Source: Pelagibacterales bacterium SAG-MED28
GTDB taxonomy: Bacteria; Pseudomonadota; Alphaproteobacteria; Pelagibacterales; Pelagibacteraceae
Length of the DNA: 64,000 nt
Assembly: GCA_014653835.1 (NCBI GenBank)
Contig: JACWDY010000001.1
Location: forward strand, 124,001-188,000
Direction: 5' to 3'
In this document: positions 35,767 to 44,983 of the stretch, one piece after another
Layout: each line of letters opens with the position of its first letter
Position numbering within the stretch: the first letter of the stretch is position 1
The notes under the pieces: generated by a model
Told to the model about the DNA's origin: nothing
Seen by the model: the letters and a program-made list of their open reading frames with translations, nothing else
Databases searched by the model: none
Position numbers and translations under genes: made by a program

Positions 35767-36687
35767 TTAATTTGTAAGAATATCAAAAATTAAATCTTGT
35801 ACTACTGGTCCAGGTAAATATTTTTTAACAGTGCCACTACAATAAATATCAATTTTATTTGTTTTTCTTTTTATAAATTTTCTAATAGGAATATTGTTTA
35901 CTTTTAAATTAACTAAATGATTTGACAAAAAATACCTTAATTTATATTTTTTATTTTTTAAAATACTTTCACAAGATAAATTATATTTTTTTTTAATTTT
36001 AGAGAATTTTTGAAGGAAAACTGTTTCTCCCGTAATTTGATAATTTTTAGATTTTTGGAATATTAATTTTTCTAGAATTTGTTTTACAGGCATAGGTATA
36101 TAATAATTAATTTTTGGATTCTTAAAAATATTTAACACATAATTACAAGAGCTATCATCAAACGAAATAACATCTTTTGAACGTATTAAATTTGACTCAT
36201 GTAATAATTTTAATAGATTTAAATTACCAACACAAAGTATTAATTTATTAGTTTGTACTGTTTTGCGATCTTGTAGCATTAATATTATTTTATTTTTTTG
36301 GATATTAATTTTACATATTTTCTTTTCAATTAAATTGTTTTTAAAAAAAGATTTTTTAATCCTAAAAAGATTATTATTTTTACTTGTTAGACAATAAGTA
36401 TTTTCAAAAATCGGATTATTTTTAAAGATTTTTTTAATATTAAAAAATTTTTTTTGTACAAAATTCCTATATTTTTTATTTTTAAGAAATTTTTTGTGTC
36501 TTTTTAAATTTATGTATCCTCCCCATATATTACTATTTCCGCCTATTTTATCATATTCATAAAAATTACCGCTCTTAAAAACTTTTTCTGACGGATTGGA
36601 AAATACCTTAATCTTTTTTGGGTTGTTTTTATAATATACAAAAGAGCTTATTCCAGACCCAATAATAATTTTATTAATAAAATTCAT
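35767..36687 (-). CDS. FAD-dependent oxidoreductase-like protein
   Basis: 306 residues from the ATG at 36687 (overlapping the upstream stop as TGATG; a TTG just before is less likely). The N-terminal dinucleotide motif is KIIIGSGISSFVYY, then IGGNSNIWGGYINL, which resembles the GG…WGG stretch of GMC-type oxidoreductases, and KLILCVGNLNLLKLL resembling their VILaaGxxxSxxLL segment. It is much shorter than full GMC enzymes (500 or more). The substrate is unknown; the neighbours suggest sugar or lipid modification for the cell surface. Very Lys/Asn-rich. Confidence 0.65.
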   Translation of the reverse strand: MNFINKIIIGSGISSFVYYKNNPKKIKVFSNPSEKVFKSGNFYEYDKIGGNSNIWGGYINLKRHKKFLKNKKYRNFVQKKFFNIKKIFKNNPIFENTYCLTSKNNNLFRIKKSFFKNNLIEKKICKINIQKNKIILMLQDRKTVQTNKLILCVGNLNLLKLLHESNLIRSKDVISFDDSSCNYVLNIFKNPKINYYIPMPVKQILEKLIFQKSKNYQITGETVFLQKFSKIKKKYNLSCESILKNKKYKLRYFLSNHLVNLKVNNIPIRKFIKRKTNKIDIYCSGTVKKYLPGPVVQDLIFDILTN

Positions 36688-37253
36688 CAAATATTAAATT
36701 TTTTTTTTAGATAAATTAAACCTTTAGTTTTATAAAAGATGTGAAAATTATTTCTTTTATAATATTTATTAGCTTTATAATTATCTTTTTTAAAATTTAA
36801 AAAAATAGTATTGGCTTTATGTTTCTTAAGGATTTTTTTATAAAATCTATTGATTATCAAATCCTTATTTTTTATTGTAACGTTTGAAAACTCTTTTTTA
36901 AAAATAACTAAATGTAATAAATAAAGATATTTTTTATTAATATTAAAATTTATTTTTTTATTTAATGATTTTATTAGATATATTATGCTTTTGATTAATA
37001 TTATTGGGTTTTTAATTAGATAATAAAATGTTTCTTTATTAATTGTTTTATAATTTTTAAACTCTACAACCGTAATTATAGCTGAAATTTTTTTTTTAGA
37101 TTTAATATTATAAATATATAAAATTTTTTTTTTTATCAATTCCTTAAAAAAGTCAAATCCCAAATAAATAAAAATTGATGTATCTATTTGAGAGCAAATG
37201 ATACTGTAGTTTTCTTTTAGGTTATATTTAACATTATAAAGTTTATAGTTCAT
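36687..37253 (-). CDS. GNAT-like acyltransferase, surface-glycan cluster
   Basis: 188 residues, extremely Lys/Asn/Ile-rich. Near the C-terminus FLNFKKDNYKANKYYKRNNF resembles the last helix of GNAT acetyltransferases, where residues contact acyl-CoA. The rest is weakly conserved by eye. Placed between a DegT aminotransferase and an oxidoreductase, it may N-acylate an amino sugar; this is inference from context. Confidence 0.5.
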   Translation of the reverse strand: MNYKLYNVKYNLKENYSIICSQIDTSIFIYLGFDFFKELIKKKILYIYNIKSKKKISAIITVVEFKNYKTINKETFYYLIKNPIILIKSIIYLIKSLNKKINFNINKKYLYLLHLVIFKKEFSNVTIKNKDLIINRFYKKILKKHKANTIFLNFKKDNYKANKYYKRNNFHIFYKTKGLIYLKKKFNI

Positions 37254-37254
37254 A

Positions 37255-38466
37255 TTAATTCATTCTATTTATTAATGAAGATATTTTCTCTATATCTTTA
37301 CTGCTTATATTTTCATGTAGGGGAAGACATAAGATTTTTTCTTCAAGTGAGAAAGTGTTTTTAAAATTATCTTTTCTAAAATTTGCATCATTTTTAATAT
37401 TATTAATATACCATGTATGTCTTATATCGTAACCTTCGGACATCATTTTATCGTGAACATCCTTATTATTTAAATTTTTTAAGATAATTGGAAATTCCAA
37501 AAGTGCATTTTCTTTATTTAAACATTTTGTTTTTATAATAACTTCATCGCTTAAAAATTTTTTATATAAATTAGCTTTATCAATTCTATCATCAATTTTT
37601 TTATTTATATTTTTTAAATTATATATTCCAACATCATTCATAGTCCAATTAAAATCTTGATTATAATAGGAGGGTATTTTTTTTTCATAATTATGAAAAA
37701 GAATTGGATAAATTTTTTTCAATATAAATTTTATATTTTTTAGGTAAACAAATCTCAAAAAATAATGAGTGAATTGATATGAAAAATTATTGAAAAATAA
37801 TTTGATAAATATTGCTGTTATTAATAAATTTAAAGTTTTTCCCGCAGGAAATGGTTTGAGAGTTTTTTGTGAAATATATTTTTTAAATATATTTGTGTCT
37901 TTTATATATATTGCTCCGCCTGTGAAAGTATTTAAATTTTTCACCATAGCAAAACTAAAAAAACCAAAGTCACCTATAGTACCTAAAAATTTATTGTCTA
38001 TTTGGGCGCCAAAATTAATTGCCGCGTCTTCTATGATATACAATTTTTTATCAAATTTATTTATAAAATTTGTTAAATCTTTTTTGTTTGAGTATAAATG
38101 AGTTATTATTACACCTGCTGTGTCGACGTTTATTTTTTTTTCTAATTTTTCTTCATCTATTAAACCTGTCTCTTGATCAATATCAATATATGAAACCTTA
38201 CCTCCTGCGTACAAAATAGCATGAATAACTGCAGGTATTGTATATGGTGCTATAAAAAAAGTTTTTTTATTACTTTCTGAAATAATAATCTTTACAATTT
38301 GAAATAAAGCTACTCTTCCATAGGAAGTAAGAGATAAGTTCTCAACATTTAGAAAAGTTTTTAAATAAGATAAAAAATTTTTTTTATTATGAAAAATCGT
38401 TTTTAAAATATGAAAAAAATTTATGATTTTAAATTGTATAAATAATCTAGTTCTTTTATTAATCAT
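37255..38466 (-). CDS. DegT/DnrJ/EryC1-family aminotransferase
   Basis: PLP-dependent sugar aminotransferase type, 403 residues. Family stretches: LTSYGRVALFQIVKI, FIAPYTIPAVIHAILYAGGKVSYIDID, VIITHLYSNKKDL, IIEDAAINFGA, and FFSFAMVKNLNTFTGGAIY with the Schiff-base Lys. It would put an amino group on a nucleotide-activated keto-sugar for LPS or capsule. The partner dehydratase is not in the window. Confidence 0.85.
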   Translation of the reverse strand: MINKRTRLFIQFKIINFFHILKTIFHNKKNFLSYLKTFLNVENLSLTSYGRVALFQIVKIIISESNKKTFFIAPYTIPAVIHAILYAGGKVSYIDIDQETGLIDEEKLEKKINVDTAGVIITHLYSNKKDLTNFINKFDKKLYIIEDAAINFGAQIDNKFLGTIGDFGFFSFAMVKNLNTFTGGAIYIKDTNIFKKYISQKTLKPFPAGKTLNLLITAIFIKLFFNNFSYQFTHYFLRFVYLKNIKFILKKIYPILFHNYEKKIPSYYNQDFNWTMNDVGIYNLKNINKKIDDRIDKANLYKKFLSDEVIIKTKCLNKENALLEFPIILKNLNNKDVHDKMMSEGYDIRHTWYINNIKNDANFRKDNFKNTFSLEEKILCLPLHENISSKDIEKISSLINRMN

Positions 38467-38471
38467 ACAAA

Positions 38472-38735
38472 CTAATTTGTATCATTTAAGTCTTCTTTAA
38501 GTTTATTTATAAATTTATTAATTAAAATTGCATCTTCGTTATTTAAAATACGGTCCCTTTTGACTCCCTTTTCTATTTCATTACGTATTTTATCTTTGAA
38601 AAAATTAATCTTATCTTTATCAAACGAGTTTTGAACTTTTGACTCATAACTTTTTAATACATACCCAAAAGTAGCATGAAATAACAAGAATATTAAAATA
38701 AATATAAAAAGTGATTTATATACAAATATTTTCAT
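38472..38735 (-). CDS. Small membrane-anchored protein
   Basis: 87 residues with an N-terminal hydrophobic segment (FIFILIFLLFHATFGYV) and a charged helical remainder (KDKIRNEIEKGVKRDRILNNEDAILINKFINKLKEDL). No family recognised. The ATG overlaps the stop of the membrane glycosyltransferase gene by 4 nt and it precedes the aminotransferase by 5 nt. It could be an accessory factor of the transferase. Confidence 0.6.
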   Translation of the reverse strand: MKIFVYKSLFIFILIFLLFHATFGYVLKSYESKVQNSFDKDKINFFKDKIRNEIEKGVKRDRILNNEDAILINKFINKLKEDLNDTN

Positions 38736-40387
38736 TTTTTTTTATTTTTGTAAATTGAATATATCCTTGTACCATCAACTGAAAAAATTTTATATAAATA
38801 AAAATTTTCAGGAATTTGGTATTTTTTATTATAATTAATATTTACTTCGTAATAATGATTTGTATAAATAAAATCAGCATTTTCGAAGTTAGTGCCAACA
38901 AAATTTAATTTTTCCCATAATTTTGTTGGAATTAAAGATCTAGAGTTTTCTAAAGGAGTCCAAGATGCAGTTCCTATTGATACTTGATTATTTCTTTCAT
39001 TAAGAATTTCTTTAACAGCATGAACTCTAGACAAAGATTGAGTATCTATTTCAAATTTCTTCTTCAATTGATTTGATACGAGTTTGTTAAAATACGAACT
39101 TTGAAATGGATGATATTTATAAATATCTGAAATCATTAAAATGAGAAAAATAAAACAAAAAAATGAAAAAATATATTTTATTTTATTATTATTTCTAAAT
39201 TTTATATAAATTATATGCAATGAAAAACATGAAAAATAAATTAAAAAAAAATTTAAAAAATAAAAATGTCTCCAACCACTTAATAATGCTAAATCAACCG
39301 AAATATAAAGAAAGACAATTAATAAAAAGTTAATAAGGACAAATAAATCAAAGCATTCCTCATTTGAATTCCATAAATCAAATTTACTAAAAATTTTAGA
39401 TTTATCCACGTTTATAAATTTTAAAAAAACTCTTTTAATTTTAAAATAAAATCCATTTATAAACAAAACTAATATAAACACAGGAGTTGTTAAGATTATC
39501 CACAACGGTAAATAAGAAATAGGTAGATATTTAGATTGGTAAAATTCACCATTAAAAAAAACAATCGGATTCATTGCCTGAAAAAAAGGACTAAAAAAAT
39601 TTAAGAAATTATAATATGAAAGAGACCATAAATAAGGCCAATGCGCGAAGAGAGCAAATAAATAAATAAATACAAAAATAAAAAGAATTTTTATATTTTT
39701 CTTCAAATCATTACCATTAATTAAATATAATAAAATTATAATTATAAATGAAATGGGAACTAAAAATCCGATAATTCTTGCAGAAGTACTTAGAGAGGAA
39801 AAGATAGATAGATAAATTAAATTTTTTACAGAATTTTTTTTAAAATATTTTAAATAATAATAAAAAGTAATAGTGATAATTGATAAAAATAAAATATCTT
39901 TATTGTCAAAAAAAATATTTCCAAAAATCCTCGGCGTAAAAATAAAAAGAATAAAACCTAAATTTGCTAGATAATAATTGTTAAATCTTTCAAAAATAAT
40001 TTTATAAAAAAAAAATGAACTTAATAAAAATATACAAAATATCGTTACATGTCTTAAATAAAAGTATTGGTTTGGCTCGTTGATTTTAAAAATTGTTTCA
40101 ATAAAAGCCATTGGTAAATCAAATATTATTCCATAGTATGGCACTTGCTCTATTTGGAATAGATTTGGATTTAAATAATTTATCTCATTTATTTTTTTAT
40201 CTACTTCTAATGATAAAAAATCAGTATTTATGAGATTTAAAATATAGTTTAACCAATAAAACCCTGATTTTCTTTGAAAGTGTTCTTCAATACCAATACC
40301 AAAATCTTCAACTATATAAAATCCAATTATAATTATAAAAAGTAGTAAAAAATATATTAAATTTTTTTTAAAAAAAAAATTATTCAT
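38732..40387 (-). CDS. GT-C fold membrane glycosyltransferase (GT39/ArnT-like)
   Basis: Multispanning membrane protein of about 551 residues from the ATG at 40387; a TTG at 40444 would overlap the divergent gene. An acidic loop after the first membrane segment (DFGIGIEEHFQRK) is the expected place for the catalytic Asp/Glu of lipid-linked-sugar transferases, and FIFTPRIFGNIFFDNKDI is a second loop of GT39 type. A soluble C-terminal part follows. It likely transfers a sugar from a polyprenyl-phosphate donor, perhaps one made by the divergent DPM1-like enzyme. Confidence 0.75.
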   Translation of the reverse strand: MNNFFFKKNLIYFLLLFIIIIGFYIVEDFGIGIEEHFQRKSGFYWLNYILNLINTDFLSLEVDKKINEINYLNPNLFQIEQVPYYGIIFDLPMAFIETIFKINEPNQYFYLRHVTIFCIFLLSSFFFYKIIFERFNNYYLANLGFILFIFTPRIFGNIFFDNKDILFLSIITITFYYYLKYFKKNSVKNLIYLSIFSSLSTSARIIGFLVPISFIIIILLYLINGNDLKKNIKILFIFVFIYLFALFAHWPYLWSLSYYNFLNFFSPFFQAMNPIVFFNGEFYQSKYLPISYLPLWIILTTPVFILVLFINGFYFKIKRVFLKFINVDKSKIFSKFDLWNSNEECFDLFVLINFLLIVFLYISVDLALLSGWRHFYFLNFFLIYFSCFSLHIIYIKFRNNNKIKYIFSFFCFIFLILMISDIYKYHPFQSSYFNKLVSNQLKKKFEIDTQSLSRVHAVKEILNERNNQVSIGTASWTPLENSRSLIPTKLWEKLNFVGTNFENADFIYTNHYYEVNINYNKKYQIPENFYLYKIFSVDGTRIYSIYKNKKK

Positions 40388-40431
40388 AAACCTGTGATAT
40401 ATTATATTAATTCTTACATAAATATATACTA

Positions 40432-41136
40432 ATGAATTACTCAATTATTATTCCAATTTATAAAGAAGAAAAAAATATTGTAAATTTGATTCGTAGAATA
40501 GAACGCGAATTAAAAAACAAAATAAGATATGAGCTTATTTTTGTTGATGACGACTCTGAAGATGATTCTAAAAAGTTTTTTAAGCAAAATAAAAATCGAA
40601 ATACAAAATTTTATATAAGAAAAAAAAAACCGAGAGATTTGTCGAAATCTGTAGCATTTGGATTTGAAAAATCACGATATAACAATTTAATAGTTATGGA
40701 CGGTGATCTACAACATAATCCAAAAGACATTTTAAAATTAGTGAAAGTATATCAAAATACAAAGTGCGATATTGTAATAGGATCTCGTGAGCTGGTTAGC
40801 TATAAAAAAGCTAATTTAAACCCAATAAGATTTATTTGCTCAAAATTTTTAAATTTTTTTTTTAATATTATTTTTAAAAATAAAATATTAGATCCTATGT
40901 CAGGTTTTTTTATTGTTAAGAAAGAAATTTATAAGTCAGTTAAAAATAAATTATTATTATTAGGTTATAAGATTTTAATTGATATTATATTAAGTAATAA
41001 TAAAAAAATTATTATCAAGGAAGTAAAAATAAATTTCAATGTTAGGGACAAAGGATTTAGTAAAATGAGATTAAAAATTTTGTTTCAATTATTTATATTT
41101 ATGATTATAAAATTTTTTAAATATGAAAATAAATAA
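40432..41136 (+). CDS. GT2 glycosyltransferase, DPM1-like
   Basis: 234-residue family 2 transferase: SIIIPIYKEEKNI at the start, FVDDDSEDDS (nucleotide/metal binding), VMDGDLQHNP (DxD-type), and LDPMSGFFIVKKEIY as in polyprenyl-phosphate mannosyl- or glucosyltransferases. There is no clear pair of C-terminal membrane segments, only LFQLFIFMIIKFF. Probable role: loading a sugar onto polyprenyl phosphate. It is divergent from the GT-C gene with 44 nt between starts and overlaps the methyltransferase by 14 nt. Confidence 0.82.
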   Translation: MNYSIIIPIYKEEKNIVNLIRRIERELKNKIRYELIFVDDDSEDDSKKFFKQNKNRNTKFYIRKKKPRDLSKSVAFGFEKSRYNNLIVMDGDLQHNPKDILKLVKVYQNTKCDIVIGSRELVSYKKANLNPIRFICSKFLNFFFNIIFKNKILDPMSGFFIVKKEIYKSVKNKLLLLGYKILIDIILSNNKKIIIKEVKINFNVRDKGFSKMRLKILFQLFIFMIIKFFKYENK

Positions 41137-41893
41137 CAATCTCAATAGTAAAACTGAAAAAACACTAATAAATCAAAAGAAAAAATTAAATAAAAATGGT
41201 GGAATTTTTAAATGCATAGCTTACGAAAATAATTTTTTTTTTAAACCAATTAATTTAAATGGTAAAGATTTAATTGAATTCGGTTGTGGTGTTTTCCCAT
41301 CTAGTTTGGGATTGCAAAAAAACGATATGCCAAGACATTATATTGCCACTGATACATCAAAGAAAATAGTAAATTTAGCAAAAACTAATGACAACAGACC
41401 TACTTATAAAGTAATCAATTTAGAGAAAAAAATTAAATTAAAAAAGAAATTTGATGTAATAGTTCTTAAGGGCGTTTTACACCATACAAAAAAACCAGAG
41501 AAAATTTTACTTAATCTTAAAAAAATTTTGAAAAAGAATGGTTTAATAATATTAAGTGAACCTAATTTGTACAGTATTGTTGGAAATTTTTTAAAGTGGA
41601 TTTTAAATTTTTTTTTTAAAATTTCTATGGAAGACTCACCTTATGGCCAATATGATTATAAAAAAATTAGTAAATGTATAAAATTTTCAAAATTAAAAAT
41701 TGTTAATAAATGGTATTCAGTTTTTTTTTTATTAATTTTTACTGGTGATTACGGTAGAATAAATTTTTTTCCAGATAGTAAAATTTTATTTAATTTTTTT
41801 ATCAAATTAGAAAATTTGTTTTTTTATATTTTTAAATTTTTTCATTTATCTAAGTATATTGGTTTTAAAATTAATCTTATTTTAAAAAAATAA
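41123..41893 (+). CDS. Class I SAM-dependent methyltransferase
   Basis: 256 residues with the SAM-binding motif I in LIEFGCGVFPSSLG, an acidic residue at the end of strand 2 (ATDTSKK), FDVIVLKGVLHHTKKPEKIL, and IILSEPNLYS. Members of this type methylate sugars, lipids or quinones; location points to glycan modification. Three T10 runs fall in the coding sequence. Overlaps the GT2 gene by 14 nt. Confidence 0.78.
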   Translation: MKINNNLNSKTEKTLINQKKKLNKNGGIFKCIAYENNFFFKPINLNGKDLIEFGCGVFPSSLGLQKNDMPRHYIATDTSKKIVNLAKTNDNRPTYKVINLEKKIKLKKKFDVIVLKGVLHHTKKPEKILLNLKKILKKNGLIILSEPNLYSIVGNFLKWILNFFFKISMEDSPYGQYDYKKISKCIKFSKLKIVNKWYSVFFLLIFTGDYGRINFFPDSKILFNFFIKLENLFFYIFKFFHLSKYIGFKINLILKK

Positions 41894-41902
41894 TATAATT
41901 AT

Positions 41903-42259
41903 TTAAACATATTTAAATACAAGAAAAAAATAGAAAAAACATATAATTGTGGCTATTGGTAATAATGTGCCCACTAGACCCAGCCAAGCTAAATGAATAA
42001 AAGCACTACCAAGCAAAGATACAAACAATCTATCGCCTCTAGTTGTATCTAATCCCAAAATTCCTCTTCTCGGAGAGCCGCCAGGGACTTTTTTTTCCCA
42101 AAAATACATCACTGTAATACAAGCTGCTATAAAAATAAAAAAACTAGCTGTGGGCCAAGTCCAAGCCATCCATGTTATAAAATCAAAATCAAAGAGGCCT
42201 TTTTCTTTTGGCTGACCGACAGTTGACCAACTAGAGGCATTTAAATTTGTAAAAATCAT
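41903..42259 (-). CDS. glpU: DUF2160 membrane protein of glycerol ABC operon
   Basis: 118-residue inner-membrane protein with about three hydrophobic segments. Its conserved core is FITWMAWTWPTASFFIF, WEKKVPGGSPRRGILGLDTTRGDRLF and HLAWLGLVG. Proteins of this family accompany the glycerol importer GlpSTPQV; the symbol follows that context and is tentative. Role unknown. It overlaps the permease gene by 4 nt and ends the glp operon. Confidence 0.78.
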   Translation of the reverse strand: MIFTNLNASSWSTVGQPKEKGLFDFDFITWMAWTWPTASFFIFIAACITVMYFWEKKVPGGSPRRGILGLDTTRGDRLFVSLLGSAFIHLAWLGLVGTLLPIATIICFFYFFLVFKYV

Positions 42260-43056
42260 ACTCTCCCCATTGCAAATCCTTTTGCAATGTAATTTCTTAC
42301 AAAATAAATTACCACTGCTCCTGGAATAATTGTAAGGCTGCCTGCTGCTGCTAGCAAGCCTAATTCATAGCCTGATGTGCTTGAGGTTCTTGTCATTATT
42401 GCTGCAATCGGTTTAGCAATAGTTGCGGTAAGAGTTTTTGCTAATAATAGTTCAACCCATGAAAACATAAAACAAAAAAACATAGTGATACCTATTCCTG
42501 CAGCTATTGTTGGAATGAAAATTTTAAAGAAAAATCTACCAAAAGAGTACCCGTCGACATATGCAGTTTCATCCAATTCCTTTGGTACAGCTGACATAAA
42601 TCCCTCTAATATCCAAACCGCTAAAGGAATATTAAAAAGACAATGAGACAATGCTATAGCTATGTGTGTATCAAATAAATTTACTGAAGAATAAAACTGG
42701 AAAAATGGTAATGCAAAAACAGCAGGTGGAGCCATTCTATTGGTAAGCAACCAAAAAAATAAATGTTTATCTCCTAAAAATTTATATCTTGAAAAAGCAT
42801 AAGCTGCTGGAAGTGCTGCAGATACAGAAATTATGGTATTAAAAACTGTATAAGTAATAGAGTTAACATAACCCATGTACCAAGTACTATCTGTAAAAAT
42901 TGTTACATAATTTTCTAAAGTGAAATCTTTTGGCCATAAAGAATAAACATTAATAATTTCTGTTGTTGTTTTAAAAGACATGTTTAACAGCCAATAAATT
43001 GGTAACATCAAAAATATTATATAAATTGTTGGAACTAACCATTTAATCTTTTTCAT
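42256..43056 (-). CDS. glpQ: Glycerol-type ABC transporter permease (GlpQ)
   Basis: 266-residue permease of the carbohydrate-importer (MalG-like) class: FLMLPIYWLLNMSFKTTTEI at the N-terminus and the EAA loop as ELDETAYVDGYSFGRFFFKIFIP. Second permease of the importer, overlapping GlpP by 4 nt. The call as glycerol-specific rests on the whole operon, including the 580-residue binding protein, DUF2160 protein and glpK. Confidence 0.88.
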   Translation of the reverse strand: MKKIKWLVPTIYIIFLMLPIYWLLNMSFKTTTEIINVYSLWPKDFTLENYVTIFTDSTWYMGYVNSITYTVFNTIISVSAALPAAYAFSRYKFLGDKHLFFWLLTNRMAPPAVFALPFFQFYSSVNLFDTHIAIALSHCLFNIPLAVWILEGFMSAVPKELDETAYVDGYSFGRFFFKIFIPTIAAGIGITMFFCFMFSWVELLLAKTLTATIAKPIAAIMTRTSSTSGYELGLLAAAGSLTIIPGAVVIYFVRNYIAKGFAMGRV

Positions 43057-43919
43057 GTCCGAGCCTCATCTTTCATCATTAAGCTATAAAATATCCAGCA
43101 TATTAATAGAACAATTAAAAAATAAATTAGTGACATCGCTGCTGCAGGACCAAGATCGAATTGTCCTAAAGCCATTTTTACTAAATCTAAAGATAGAAAG
43201 TTTGTTGCATTACCAGGTCCACCACCAGTCAAAACGAAAGGTTCTGTATAAATCATGAAACTATCCATAAATCTTAAAAGTATTGCTAAAGTTAAAACCT
43301 TTTTCATTTTGGGTAGCTCTATATATCTAAATATATCCCATCTGCTTGCACCATCAATTTCAGCTGCTTGATAGTAAGCTGGCTGTATTGAATTCAAACC
43401 AGCGTAAGATAAAAGCACTACTAAAGAAGTCCAATGCCAAACATCCATTAAAATAGTTGTAAACCATGCGTCCCCACTTTGTTGGGTGAAGTTATAATCA
43501 AATCCAATCGAATTTAAAGAATTCCCTAAAAAACCAATATCCGGGAGTGCAAATATATTCCACATCGCTCCCACTACATTCCAAGGAATTAGCAATGGCA
43601 TTGACATTAATATTAAACACACTGGAACACCCCAACCCTTTTTTGGCATAGTTAATGCAATAAATATACCAAGAGGAAGCTGAATTAATAAAATTATAAA
43701 AGTAAATATAGCTTGTCTTCCTAGAGATGCATGAAATCTTTCGGAATGTAAAATTTCTTTAAACCATCTTGTTCCCTCCCAAGCAAAAACATTGCTTCCA
43801 AATGTTTCCTGAAATGAATAATTAACAACTGTCATTAATGGAACAGCTGCATTAAATGCAACAAGAACAAAAACGGGAATAACAAAATACCAAGCCTTTT
43901 GATTAAATGTTTTATTCAT
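43053..43919 (-). CDS. glpP: Glycerol-type ABC transporter permease (GlpP)
   Basis: 288-residue MalF-like permease with six hydrophobic segments. The EAA loop reads YYQAAEIDGASRWDIFRYIELPKM. An early segment FNAAVPLMTVVNYSFQETFG is of the family form. Overlaps the ATPase gene by one base on one side and GlpQ by 4 nt on the other. Confidence 0.88.
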   Translation of the reverse strand: MNKTFNQKAWYFVIPVFVLVAFNAAVPLMTVVNYSFQETFGSNVFAWEGTRWFKEILHSERFHASLGRQAIFTFIILLIQLPLGIFIALTMPKKGWGVPVCLILMSMPLLIPWNVVGAMWNIFALPDIGFLGNSLNSIGFDYNFTQQSGDAWFTTILMDVWHWTSLVVLLSYAGLNSIQPAYYQAAEIDGASRWDIFRYIELPKMKKVLTLAILLRFMDSFMIYTEPFVLTGGGPGNATNFLSLDLVKMALGQFDLGPAAAMSLIYFLIVLLICWIFYSLMMKDEART

Positions 43920-44983
43920 TATTCAATTATCCAATTATCTCCATAAGCGAATGTATATTTTTGATCAAAAGAAATATATGTACTACCAGTTGGTATCTCA
44001 GTATTGGCACTGGCTAAAATTTTAATGCTACCACTTTTACATTCAGTATCGATTACTTTATGTCTACCTGTATCGCTAACTCTTTTAATCTTTACTTGAA
44101 TTCCATCATTTGAAAAATTAATAAATTCTGGTCTTATACCAACCTGAGTTTTGTTAAAGTTTGTTTTTTTAAAACTTGTATTTGTGGGTAATATTTTTCC
44201 TTCAAAATTTATTTGTCCATTTTTAATTTCACAAGGAAGAATGTTCATTCCTGGTGAACCTATAAAATGACCCACAAAAGTGTGTTTTGGTTTTTCAAAT
44301 AATTCTACGGGTGATCCTGTTTGAACAATCTGCCCCTCATGCATCACAACAACTTGATCCGCGAATGTTAGCGCCTCTATTTGATCATGAGTAACATAAA
44401 TCATAGTACGATTGATTTTTTGATGTAATTCTTTTAATTTTGATCTTAGGACCCATTTCAAATGAGGATCAATTACTGTTAAAGGTTCATCAAACATAAT
44501 TACATTAACGTCAGATCTAACAAGACCCCTTCCTAACGAAATTTTTTGTTTTCCGTCTGCTGTTAAACCAGATGCTCTATTATTTAATGTAGAAGTAAGT
44601 TCTAACATTTCGGCAATTTCTCTAACTTTACTATCGATTTCAGTATCAGATAAGCCTCTGTTTTTTAGAGGAAATGCTAAATTATCATAAACGGTCATAG
44701 TGTCGTAAATAACCGGGAATTGAAAAATTTGAGCAATGTCTCTTTCAACTGGATTAAGTGTTGTTACATCTTTATCATTGAATAATACTTCGCCTTCAGT
44801 TGGTTTTAATAAGCCAGATATAATATTTAATAACGTCGTTTTTCCACAACCTGAAGGTCCTAATAATGCATAAGCTCCCCCATCTTTCCAATCAATGTCA
44901 ACTCCTCTAAGGGCCCAGTCAGCATCATTATTTTGATTGGCTAAATAACTATGACTTAATTTTTTTAAAGTAATCTTAGCCAT
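43919..44983 (-). CDS. glpT: Glycerol ABC importer ATPase GlpT (degenerate signature)
   Basis: About 354 residues from MAKITL at 44983, preferred over an upstream codon at 45025 because it removes an unrelated 14-residue lead and gives an 8-nt overlap with glpS. Walker A GPSGCGKTT (42-50), Q-loop Q88, Walker B VIMFDE (161-166) and H-loop His199 (YVTHDQIEAL) are intact. The ABC signature is not: where LSGGQ is expected it has LTADGKQ (140-146). C-terminal TOBE-like domain present. See GlpS for the complementary defect. Confidence 0.9.
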   Translation of the reverse strand: MAKITLKKLSHSYLANQNNDADWALRGVDIDWKDGGAYALLGPSGCGKTTLLNIISGLLKPTEGEVLFNDKDVTTLNPVERDIAQIFQFPVIYDTMTVYDNLAFPLKNRGLSDTEIDSKVREIAEMLELTSTLNNRASGLTADGKQKISLGRGLVRSDVNVIMFDEPLTVIDPHLKWVLRSKLKELHQKINRTMIYVTHDQIEALTFADQVVVMHEGQIVQTGSPVELFEKPKHTFVGHFIGSPGMNILPCEIKNGQINFEGKILPTNTSFKKTNFNKTQVGIRPEFINFSNDGIQVKIKRVSDTGRHKVIDTECKSGSIKILASANTEIPTGSTYISFDQKYTFAYGDNWIIE

